DNA of 64,000 nt. Origin: SpSt-539 sp964549445. Lineage in GTDB: Bacteria > Planctomycetota > Phycisphaerae > UBA1845 > UTPLA1. The notes beneath the pieces are model-generated. The model saw nothing but the letters and a program-made list of their open reading frames with translations. It was not told the DNA's origin and made no database searches. The translations under genes were made by a program, and so were the position numbers. Positions 9,311 through 16,965 of the stretch are shown piece after piece; the first letter of the stretch is position 1, and each line of letters starts with the position of its first letter. The stretch lies in contig CAZJVS010000012.1 of NCBI GenBank assembly GCA_964549445.1, forward strand, positions 52,116-116,115, read 5' to 3'.

Positions 9311-9536
9311 CCGCCCGACTCCCGTATCCGCATTTCCGTTCGCCAGCTCGCCCTTCGCGATCGCTGGCCGCCACTCTCACTCCAATTCAGCGCGCACCAA
9401 GAGCGCAGCGCTCGATCCCTCTCTCATCTCCTGCTAGTCGGAACGACTTGAGGTGTTCTCTGGGCCGTCAACGCACCGTCGAATCGTCTCGGGCCGCGGC
9501 ATCGAGTGGCGGGCGGAAGCCGCAAAACCGCATCGT

Positions 9537-9565
9537 CGGGCGGCGGCGATGGACGCCGCCGCCCG
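9537..9565 (-). promoter_or_regulatory. 12-bp GC stem-loop downstream of flp copy 2
   Basis: A perfect 12-bp inverted repeat (CGGGCGGCGGCG) with a 5-nt loop starts 18 bp after the stop of flp copy 2. There is no T-run. Stem length, loop size and distance from the stop match the hairpin after flp copy 1 although the stem sequences differ. Confidence 0.7.
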
Positions 9566-9582
9566 GATGCGAAATCTTGGGA

Positions 9583-9777
9583 CTACGAACCGCCGCCGCC
9601 GGTCGAGTTCAGCTTGGTCGCCGTGTTGTTAAACGTCGTCGACACGTTCTGACCCAGCGTCTGGATCGCCACCAGCGCGACCACGATGATCAGCGCGAGC
9701 ATGACGGCGTATTCCGTCGCCGTCGGGCCTTCCTCTGACTGAATGAAATTTCGAATCTTGTTCAACATCGTCTGCAT
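9583..9777 (-). CDS. flp: Flp-type pilin (copy 2)
   Basis: This is a 64-residue Flp prepilin, almost the same as copy 1 from the cleavage region onward (TATEYAVMLALIIVVALVAI), with a GGGGS tail. Here the residue before the cleavage site is the normal Gly (EEGPTATEY). AAGGAG precedes the ATG at a good distance; the longer in-frame extension upstream has no support. It heads the right Tad group. Confidence 0.92.
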   Translation of the reverse strand: MQTMLNKIRNFIQSEEGPTATEYAVMLALIIVVALVAIQTLGQNVSTTFNNTATKLNSTGGGGS

Positions 9778-10396
9778 GAGACACTCCTTCGTTCTTCCCG
9801 GATTGACCGTCGCCGGGACCACCCCGCCGTGTCCAATCCCCAATTCTTCCTCGAACTCCCAATTACATGCACAATCCGCATGCACTTGGGTTCCGACATC
9901 GTCACCGGACGAACTACACCATCGATAGATGTACCCCGACCCAGTGTCTATGAATCAGCGTATCGCCCGTCTGGGTGACATGTCAAGAGAATTGTGGCGT
10001 GTTCGCGACTCGCTCCCCCATGCGAACGACGCCTCTCGTAACCGACATGCTGGCATGCGTTTAACTCCCAATAATTCCGGCCCTTTTCGGACCCAATATT
10101 CCTCCATCACTAATTGAGGCAATGCCGAACAGGCGATTGATCGATTCACACCGCGCAACAATCCACGCTCGCGCTTCGTTCGACGCGGCGCAGAACCGCC
10201 GAGAATCGCGACCAAATCTCCCGCAAATACGCGAGTTCACCCGAACTGTTGAGGCGACCCGATTCGCAATGGTCTACGATGATGTGCCGGAGATTCCCGC
10301 AGAGCGCCGACTCAACGCGTCTCGGCCGTGCCGCAAATAGGCCAATCGGACGTTCGTGGAAGCGGCGTGGCGATCGGTCCTCGCGATGGAGCCCCC
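9778..10396. other. Gene-free divergent region between flp copy 2 and the repeat protein gene
   Basis: These 619 bp separate two divergent transcription units. Short ORFs occur on both strands but have no recognisable features or ribosome sites. The stretch should carry both promoters, but I found no clear motif. I saw no tRNA or other RNA. Confidence 0.5.
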
Positions 10397-13213
10397 ATGA
10401 ATCCAGACCAGACTCGGATTCTTCGAGCCGCCCTCTTGGCCGCAGCAACGCTGGTCGCTTGTGCGGCGGCGCCCGCGAACGCATCCGATCACTACTACGG
10501 CTTCCGGCAGATCCAAAGCGGCACAAACGTCCGCGGACCGTCTCTCATTATTTCACATGTCGGCTCCGATCCAGCCGGCAACGTCGTCGCGGACCTCACC
10601 ATTCGAAACCTCATCGACGGCGAATCCACCAAGATCACCGACGTCTGGATCGATGATCGTTGCGGTTCGGCCGGCATCCTTCAGTCGCTCACGCAAGTCA
10701 TCAACGGCCCCGGCGTCCGATTCCAAACGGGATCGTCTCAGGGCGGCGCCAACGTGCCGAACGGTTCAGGTCTTTGCCCGACGTTCCAGACCACGCCCGG
10801 TTTCTACGCCAGCCGGACCGGCGGAGCGTCCAATGCGATCAACCCCGGAGAATACCTTACCCTTCGATTCACACTCCGCCCCGGAACTCATTTCGACGAC
10901 CTGATCGCCTGCGTCGAATCGGCCAGGCAGGACGCCGTTCCCGCGCAATGCATCCCGGGCCTGCGAGTCGCGATCTCCGCCGGCCTCGCAACCGGCGGCG
11001 GTTCATCCGGCGTCAACAATCCGATCGGCGTTTCCGCATCCGACTGCGACCAAGACGGCATTCCCGACCCGTGCGACATGAGCTGTGACGGCGCTTGCGC
11101 CGCCCTCTCGCTCCCCGGCTGCGGACAGGACCCGGACTCCGATGGCGACGGACTCCCCGCATCGTGCGACAACTGCCCGACCCAGGCCAATCCCGACCAG
11201 GCCGACGCCGATGGCGATGGCGTCGGCGATGGCTGCGACAATTGCCCGGACGCGTCAAACCCCACCCAGACCGACGCCGACTCCGACGGCGTCGGAAACG
11301 CCTGCGACGGCTGCCCCAACGACCCCAACAAGCTCGCGCCGGGCGTTTGCGGCTGCGGTATCCCCGACGCGGATTCAGACAGCGACGGCGTTCTCGACTG
11401 TCAGGACGGCTGTCCGCTCGATCCACACAAGTCGCTCCCCGGTCAATGCGGCTGCGGTGTCCCCGACACCGACTCCGACTCCGATGAAACGCCCGATTGC
11501 AACGACGGTTGCCCGCTCGATCCGCAGAAACTGATTCCCGGCCAGTGCGGCTGCGGGATACCCGACACGGATAGCGACAGCGATGGCGCCGCCGACTGCG
11601 TCGACGGCTGTCCTCTCGATCCCCACAAGACCCAACCTGGAATCTGCGGATGCAACACCTCCGATGTCGACACAGACACCGACGGTGCACCCGACTGCGT
11701 CGACGCCTGCCCGGCCGATCCTCACAAGACCGAGCCCGGCGTCTGCGGCTGCGGTATCGCGGACACGGACTCCGACTCCGACGAAACGCCCGATTGCATC
11801 GATGCGTGCCCGGTAGACCCCGCAAAGACCCATCCCGGCGTCTGCGGATGCGGCATTGCGGACACCGACTCCGACACAGACGGAACGCCGGACTGCATCG
11901 ACGGCTGCCCGACCGATCCGCACAAGACTCAGCCCGGCACTTGCGGCTGTGGAACTCCTGACACAGACGATGACGAAGACGGCATCCCCGATTGCATCGA
12001 CCAATGCCCCAACGAGCAGGACATCGATTCCGACAGCGACGGCACACTCGATTGCGATGACGGCTGCCCGTTTGATCCGAACAAGATCACACCCGGCACA
12101 TGCGGCTGTGGAGTCCCCGAAACCGACTCTGATTCTGACGGCTCACCCGATTGCATCGATGGCTGTCCGGCCGATCCAGACAAAACCGATCCCGGCCAAT
12201 GTGGCTGCGGCCACCCCGACGACGACCTCGACGACGACGGCACGGCCGACTGCATCGACGGCTGCCCCAACGACCCGTCGAAGACCACGCCGGGCATCTG
12301 CGGATGCGGCGTCCCCGACACAGACTCCGATTCCGACGGCGTTGCCGATTGCAATGACAACTGCCCGCTCGACCCGACAAAGATCCAGCCCGGCCAGTGC
12401 GGTTGCGGCACGCCCGATGTCGATCACGATCATGACGGAACCGCCGATTGCCTCGACGGCTGCCCCGACGATCCGCACAAAGTCGTCCCCGGCATTTGCG
12501 GCTGCGGTGTAGCCGACGTGGACACCGACCACGACGAACTGCCGGATTGCCTCGATGGCTGCCCGCTGGATCCGAGCAAGACTTCGCCCGGCGTCTGCGG
12601 CTGCGGCATCCTCGACATCGACTCCGATCACGACGGCGTCCCGAATTGCCTCGATGGATGCCCCAACGATCCGCTCAAGAACTCACCCGGCACCTGCGGC
12701 TGCAGCGTCCCCGACACCGACTCCGATGACGATTCAGTCGCCGACTGCAACGACGGCTGCCCCAATGATCCGGTCAAGTCGGAACCCGGCCAGTGCGGCT
12801 GCGGCGTCCCTGACACCGATCGCGATCACGACGGCGTCGCCGACTGCAACGACGGCTGCCCGGACAACGCCGCCAAGACCAGCCCGGGCCAGTGTGGTTG
12901 TGCGAGTGTGGATGTCGATTCCGACGCCGACGGAGTCGCCGACTGCCACGACAATTGCCCCGACAACCCGAATCCAAATCAGGCCGACTCCAATGCCAAC
13001 GGCGTCGGCGATGCCTGCGAGGTCCAGCCACCCGCCCCGAATCCGACTCCGTGCACCTTCTGCGTCCTGTTCGATCCTGACTTCCAGCAGGGAGTCGTCC
13101 GACCCGTGACTCCGATTGGCTGTGGCTTCGGTGCGGGCCTGGCGAGCAGCGGGATTGTCGTCGGCCTGGTGGGAATGAAGTTCCGCCGCCGGAAGCGCCG
13201 GCTCCGCGGCTGA
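10397..13213 (+). CDS. Secreted protein with sixteen 33-residue Cys/Asp-rich repeats (thrombospondin-3 type)
   Basis: This 938-residue protein has an N-terminal signal peptide (LAAATLVACAAAPANA), then a beta-rich domain of about 180 residues I do not recognise. Two classic thrombospondin type 3 units follow, then sixteen 33-residue units of the pattern DGCPxDPxKxxPGxCGCGxPDTDSDSDGxxDC, with one shortened 20-residue unit after unit 7 and one more classic unit at the end. The Asp-rich loops are typical calcium sites and each unit has five cysteines. The C-terminus has a hydrophobic segment (GLASSGIVVGLVGMKF) and an Arg/Lys-rich tail, which looks like a membrane anchor or sorting signal. The ATG at 10397 follows GGAG. 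It probably forms a long calcium-stiffened surface stalk. Confidence 0.8.
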   Translation: MNPDQTRILRAALLAAATLVACAAAPANASDHYYGFRQIQSGTNVRGPSLIISHVGSDPAGNVVADLTIRNLIDGESTKITDVWIDDRCGSAGILQSLTQVINGPGVRFQTGSSQGGANVPNGSGLCPTFQTTPGFYASRTGGASNAINPGEYLTLRFTLRPGTHFDDLIACVESARQDAVPAQCIPGLRVAISAGLATGGGSSGVNNPIGVSASDCDQDGIPDPCDMSCDGACAALSLPGCGQDPDSDGDGLPASCDNCPTQANPDQADADGDGVGDGCDNCPDASNPTQTDADSDGVGNACDGCPNDPNKLAPGVCGCGIPDADSDSDGVLDCQDGCPLDPHKSLPGQCGCGVPDTDSDSDETPDCNDGCPLDPQKLIPGQCGCGIPDTDSDSDGAADCVDGCPLDPHKTQPGICGCNTSDVDTDTDGAPDCVDACPADPHKTEPGVCGCGIADTDSDSDETPDCIDACPVDPAKTHPGVCGCGIADTDSDTDGTPDCIDGCPTDPHKTQPGTCGCGTPDTDDDEDGIPDCIDQCPNEQDIDSDSDGTLDCDDGCPFDPNKITPGTCGCGVPETDSDSDGSPDCIDGCPADPDKTDPGQCGCGHPDDDLDDDGTADCIDGCPNDPSKTTPGICGCGVPDTDSDSDGVADCNDNCPLDPTKIQPGQCGCGTPDVDHDHDGTADCLDGCPDDPHKVVPGICGCGVADVDTDHDELPDCLDGCPLDPSKTSPGVCGCGILDIDSDHDGVPNCLDGCPNDPLKNSPGTCGCSVPDTDSDDDSVADCNDGCPNDPVKSEPGQCGCGVPDTDRDHDGVADCNDGCPDNAAKTSPGQCGCASVDVDSDADGVADCHDNCPDNPNPNQADSNANGVGDACEVQPPAPNPTPCTFCVLFDPDFQQGVVRPVTPIGCGFGAGLASSGIVVGLVGMKFRRRKRRLRG
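11306..12949 (+). repeat. Sixteen 99-bp coding tandem repeats plus one 60-bp unit
   Basis: The array lies wholly in frame inside the stalk gene. The 1644 bp equal 16 x 99 + 60. DNA units have diverged more than the protein pattern, suggesting purifying selection on the Cys, Asp and Pro-Gly positions. Confidence 0.85.
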
Positions 13214-13217
13214 TCGA

Positions 13218-15146
13218 TCAGTCCGCGATCAACTTCATCTGCTTTCCGGAGCGCGATTCGACCGGCGGCCGCTCGACGACCACCGTGTTCTCCCCGTACT
13301 CACTTTCCGGCGCCTCCTTGCCCTTCTTCTTGCCCTTTACCACCTTGCCCGATTCGTCGAGCTCCTCATCCGCCCGCGCCGTCACCCGCTTCGCGATCGT
13401 GAGAAGGTCCTTCTCCAGCTTCGTCTTGTTGATCCGCTTCACCGCCGCGCACGCCTGGACCACCTCGCCGATGTACCGCTCAAAGATGCTCCGCCGCTCG
13501 CCCTCATATCGCTGCTTCTTGCGTCGATTCAAATACGCCTGCAGCTTCCGCCCGCAGTCCTGCATCGCCAGCTTGATCTCTTTGCGAATCTCGTCGTAAT
13601 CCGCGATCGCTTCCTTGCTCTCGCTCGTAAACGGCACCCACACGCTCGCCATGTGCACCATCACCACCATCGGCGCCGCAGGCAACGCCCCGCCCGGCTG
13701 CGATATCCCATATCGCCGCCAGTCCGTATCCAGCACGCTCTTGTAAATGCAGCACGCCGATTGCTGATAGAGCAGCGGCACGCGATTCGCGAACCGGATG
13801 ATCTTCGCCTGCGACGGCTCCGCCGCCGCCTTCTGCCCCTCGACCGGTGCAGGACCATCCGTATCCTTCTCGCTCGGCACCGGCCCCAGTTCGCCGCCAA
13901 ACGCCAGCCCGACCTCGATCTCAAACGGGTTGCCGCGATACACAGCCGGCGGCCGCGTCGACGCCGTGTAGAACTCCGCCTTCACGCCCTTGAGCAGCCC
14001 CGCCAGGATCTGCTGCGCCCCGATCGGCACGAGGCAATTCGTCGGCGGTGCCATCAGCTTCGTCTGCTGCACCGCCTTGTAAAAATTCTCCGCCTCGTGC
14101 TTCGCAATCCGCCGCGGATTCGCCCGCGGATTCAGCTTCGCCAGATCGCAGATTTCCTCGGCCGTCTTCGGCCCCACCCGGCAGAACTCGCTCTGCAGGA
14201 ACCCCGTCAGCCAGTGCGATTTCGTCTCCTGCAACAGCCGGATCATCACCCCCAGCTCGATCCCGTGTGGGTGTGGCTTGATCTCGTGCGGCTGCTCCGG
14301 CAATTCGTTAACGGACCTTGGAAACTCCGCCTTCTCGCCGCCCGGTCCGGTGTACTCGAACCGCGTATGCGGATTCGCAATCGCCGTCAGCTCAACGTAC
14401 TCGTCAACCGACTGCCGCCCTTTCGCGTAGCTCGCGACCAACTCGATCTCGACCTGCGTCCCATGCGGCCACTCAACGTCAACCGACTCGTCCTTCACGA
14501 TCGTCGGCTCGTTCTTCTTCGTGTCGATCTGAATCTCGAATCGATGCGCCGGCTTCTTTGCCCCCGTCCGCGAAATGACCTTGATGCTCTTGCCAGTCGT
14601 CAGTAGACCGTACATCCCCGCCGCCGAAATGCCGATCCCCTGCTGCCCGCGGCTCATCCGCAATCGGTGAAACTTCGACCCGTACAGCAGCTTGCCGAAG
14701 ATGTTAGGGATCTGCTGCTTGACGATGCCCGGTCCGTTGTCGCGCACGATGACCCGGAATCGCTCCTCCTCGACCTGCTCCACCGCGATCGCGATGTCCG
14801 GCAGGATGCCCGCCTCCTCGCATGCGTCGAGACTGTTGTCGACCGCCTCCTTCACGGTTGTCAGCAGCGCCTTGCGTTTGTTGTCGAATCCAAGCAGGTG
14901 TCGATTCTTCGCGAAGAATTCACTGACCGAAATCTCGCGCTGGCTTTTCGACAGCGACTCCGCCGTCGCGAATGATTTCCGATTCTTAATGTCGCCTCGC
15001 CGCCCCGCGAGCTCCGCCGATTTCTTTCCCGCCGCCGGTGGTTTCCTATCCGCGCGCGGGCTGCCCGCGGCCGGCGAAAACGACAACTTCAGCTGCGGCT
15101 CTCCAGCCCGACTCTTTGACGATTTTCGTCCCATTGCAACCGCCAT
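13218..15146 (-). CDS. top6B: DNA topoisomerase VI subunit B
   Basis: The protein has 642 residues. The GHKL ATPase motifs are all visible: EAVDNSLDA (N-box), DNGPGI (G1) and SRGQQGIGISAAG (G2), and the FHRLRMSRGQQG stretch is typical of Top6B. An N-terminal tail of about 60 basic, Pro/Ala-rich residues and a C-terminal charged tail extend the family core of about 530. Topoisomerase VI is an ATP-dependent type IIB enzyme that needs the DNA-cleaving subunit A (Spo11-like). No subunit A gene lies next to it or anywhere in the window. It converges with the repeat protein gene, with only 4 bp between their ends. An AGGTG lies before the ATG. Confidence 0.92.
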   Translation of the reverse strand: MAVAMGRKSSKSRAGEPQLKLSFSPAAGSPRADRKPPAAGKKSAELAGRRGDIKNRKSFATAESLSKSQREISVSEFFAKNRHLLGFDNKRKALLTTVKEAVDNSLDACEEAGILPDIAIAVEQVEEERFRVIVRDNGPGIVKQQIPNIFGKLLYGSKFHRLRMSRGQQGIGISAAGMYGLLTTGKSIKVISRTGAKKPAHRFEIQIDTKKNEPTIVKDESVDVEWPHGTQVEIELVASYAKGRQSVDEYVELTAIANPHTRFEYTGPGGEKAEFPRSVNELPEQPHEIKPHPHGIELGVMIRLLQETKSHWLTGFLQSEFCRVGPKTAEEICDLAKLNPRANPRRIAKHEAENFYKAVQQTKLMAPPTNCLVPIGAQQILAGLLKGVKAEFYTASTRPPAVYRGNPFEIEVGLAFGGELGPVPSEKDTDGPAPVEGQKAAAEPSQAKIIRFANRVPLLYQQSACCIYKSVLDTDWRRYGISQPGGALPAAPMVVMVHMASVWVPFTSESKEAIADYDEIRKEIKLAMQDCGRKLQAYLNRRKKQRYEGERRSIFERYIGEVVQACAAVKRINKTKLEKDLLTIAKRVTARADEELDESGKVVKGKKKGKEAPESEYGENTVVVERPPVESRSGKQMKLIAD

Positions 15147-15330
15147 CTTGGCACCTCATATCCATCGAAATTTCCCCCGCTCGGGCTACACGTCGTGCGT
15201 CTATGCACAACTTCCCCGTTTCCGGCCGCGCCAACCGCGGGCGACGATACACACTCCCGTTTGCTTTGCAACACCGATCATCCTTCCGACCGATTCACAT
15301 GAAAATTCGCTGATCTTCTCAAACAACCTT

Positions 15331-15358
15331 TTGACTTCTAGGTGCAACCCTTTAGAAT
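15331..15358 (+). promoter_or_regulatory. Sigma-70-like promoter upstream of structured RNA region
   Basis: TTGACT at 15331-15336 and TAGAAT at 15353-15358 are separated by 16 bp; each differs from the consensus at one position. The expected start is near 15365, just before the first hairpin and about 315 bp upstream of the TPR gene. Confidence 0.65.
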
Positions 15359-15364
15359 CTCACG

Positions 15365-15503
15365 CAAGGACTGGGGAGGATAAAAGCTCCTCGTGTCCGA
15401 ATAACAATGTCCATCACCCCCGGGTTTGGCTCCCCCCCCCAGGCCAAACCCACGATGGAACGGGAGCGATAGTTGAGTGTGCCTATCGCTCCCACTTTTT
15501 TGC
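15365..15503 (+). ncRNA. Candidate structured small RNA
   Basis: Between the promoter and a T-run there are about 139 nt with no ORF but three hairpins. Hairpin 1 is at 15368-15398 (GGAC...GTCC outside, GGAG/CTCC inside). Hairpin 2 has a 9-bp stem (15422-15430 with 15443-15451) with a loop containing nine Cs, and it is enclosed by a further 6-bp helix (TCCATC 15410-15415 with GATGGA 15454-15459). Hairpin 3 is an 11-bp terminator stem. It does not match tmRNA, 6S, SRP RNA or RNase P as I know them. It could be a free small RNA or a leader of the TPR genes. The C-rich loop could pair with G-rich ribosome sites; that is inference. Confidence 0.55.
15462..15501 (+). terminator. Rho-independent terminator 1
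   Basis: An 11-bp stem (GGGAGCGATAG at 15462-15472 with its complement at 15483-15493) with a 10-nt loop is followed by six Ts at 15496-15501. Confidence 0.8.
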
Positions 15504-15513
15504 GCTCATCCGA

Positions 15514-15546
15514 GCGAGTGATCCTCATCCGGTCACTCGCTTTTTT
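15514..15546 (+). terminator. Rho-independent terminator 2 (tandem)
   Basis: An 8-bp stem (GCGAGTGA 15514-15521 with TCACTCGC 15533-15540) is followed by six Ts. It comes 12 bp after the T-run of the first terminator. Confidence 0.78.
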
Positions 15547-15679
15547 CTTGCGCTGTTTTTCACATTCGCGCACTCCATTTTCACGACCGTTAACTGAATT
15601 CGCACTCCCTTCGTGACGATGTCGGCGGCAGCGGCACGTCATTTCCGCGCCGCCGCCTCGTGCTCTGGGAGTGTCCATC

Positions 15680-16951
15680 ATGCCTCCGCCCTCCGGTCCG
15701 TCGCGCGGTTCGCTCCATCCGTCCGCCGAGTACCAGCTCGGCCTTGTCGCCTACGAAAACAAGCGCTGGCTCGATGCCATCGCCATTCTCGAACGAATCG
15801 CCGACCGATCCGATCTTCCCGGCACTCTGGCCCGATATTACCTCGCAAGCGCGCAACTCCAACTCGGACTCGACGAACTTCGCGCCGCTCGTTTCAAGGA
15901 GGCCGAACGCCTGCTCCGCGCTGCCGCAGCCCGTGGCGACCGCACCGCAGACCTCGCCGGCCATCTCGCCGCCGCCTTTGTCGGACAGGGTCGCTTTGAC
16001 CTCGCCGCCGACCAGTACGAACGCCAGATCGCCGCCGGCGCAGGGGCCGACGCCGACATCCGCCTCGCCCTCGCTTGCTGGAGGCAGGGCAACCGCGAGC
16101 GCGCCATCGAAAACCTCCTCCGCGCCGCCCGCCGCGCTCCCGAAAACGCCGACGTCTGCTTTCAACTCGGACTCCTTCATGCCGCCGGCGACGACTACGC
16201 CGCCGCCATCGAATCGCTCCGCACAGCCATTCGCCTCGCGCCGCGCCACACCGAAGCCCACGCCCATCTCGGCCTTACGTTCGCCGCGATCGGAAACCCG
16301 GCCCTCGCACTTCGCCACCTCCGCATCGCCCAGCAGTTGCGTCCGGCCGACCCCTACCTCGCCCTGCAGTTAACCGTTGCGACGAAAGCCGCCGCTGAAG
16401 CAGGCGCCGTCGATCACGCCTCGGCCGCCTCACCCGGCAGCGCTCCGCCCGACCCGCAGGCCATGCGGCAGCTCAGCACCGTCATCATCGACGACCCGGA
16501 ATTTGTCGAGGCCTTCCTCGCCCTCCCCCAGTCCGGACTCGATCGCGAACTCTTTGCTCTGCTCGCCGCCACACTCGAGCACGCCCTCGAGCGCCATCCG
16601 GAGTTTGCCGACCTCCACTTCCATTGCTCGCGCGTCTATCAGCGTCTCGGCCGTCGCGACGACGCCATCGCCGCCGCCAACCGCGCCGTCCGCGCCAATC
16701 CGCGCTACGTCCAGGCCCTCATCCACCTCGGACGCCTCTACGGCGAAACCGACCGCACTCAGGACGCCATCGACCGCCTCGCCGAGGCCATCGATCGCGG
16801 CGGCGACTATCCCGACGTGCACCTCTTGTTGGGTCGCCTCTACCGCAGGCGCGGCGACCGCCCCCGCGCCAAACGAGAATTCGAACGAGCCCTTGAACTC
16901 AACTCCGGCTACACCGAGGCCGCCGCCGCCCTCGCCGAGCTGGTTGCATAA
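15680..16951 (+). CDS. TPR-repeat protein
   Basis: This 423-residue protein consists almost wholly of tetratricopeptide repeats, seen as recurring units with Gly at position 8, Ala at 20 and Pro at 32 (for example YQLGLVAYENKRWLDAIAILERI and AHAHLGLTFAAIGNPALALRHL). There is no signal peptide or membrane segment, so it is likely a cytoplasmic scaffold. The ATG at 15680 is preferred because GGAG lies 9 nt upstream; a GTG at 15671 is in frame. It is followed 14 bp later by a second TPR gene, so the two form an operon. No partner is identifiable. Confidence 0.75.
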   Translation: MPPPSGPSRGSLHPSAEYQLGLVAYENKRWLDAIAILERIADRSDLPGTLARYYLASAQLQLGLDELRAARFKEAERLLRAAAARGDRTADLAGHLAAAFVGQGRFDLAADQYERQIAAGAGADADIRLALACWRQGNRERAIENLLRAARRAPENADVCFQLGLLHAAGDDYAAAIESLRTAIRLAPRHTEAHAHLGLTFAAIGNPALALRHLRIAQQLRPADPYLALQLTVATKAAAEAGAVDHASAASPGSAPPDPQAMRQLSTVIIDDPEFVEAFLALPQSGLDRELFALLAATLEHALERHPEFADLHFHCSRVYQRLGRRDDAIAAANRAVRANPRYVQALIHLGRLYGETDRTQDAIDRLAEAIDRGGDYPDVHLLLGRLYRRRGDRPRAKREFERALELNSGYTEAAAALAELVA

Positions 16952-16965
16952 CGGGGATTACTCAG

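Noticed and set aside
9886..10396. Small ORFs and possible tRNA between flp and the stalk gene
   Set aside because: No cloverleaf, ribosome site or recognisable protein feature was found.
11013..12047. A long Arg-rich minus-strand open frame
   Set aside because: A shadow of the 33-residue repeats; periodic coding keeps the opposite frames open.
11306..12949. CRISPR-like regular array
   Set aside because: The 99-bp period is in frame, has no unique spacers and encodes a conserved protein repeat.
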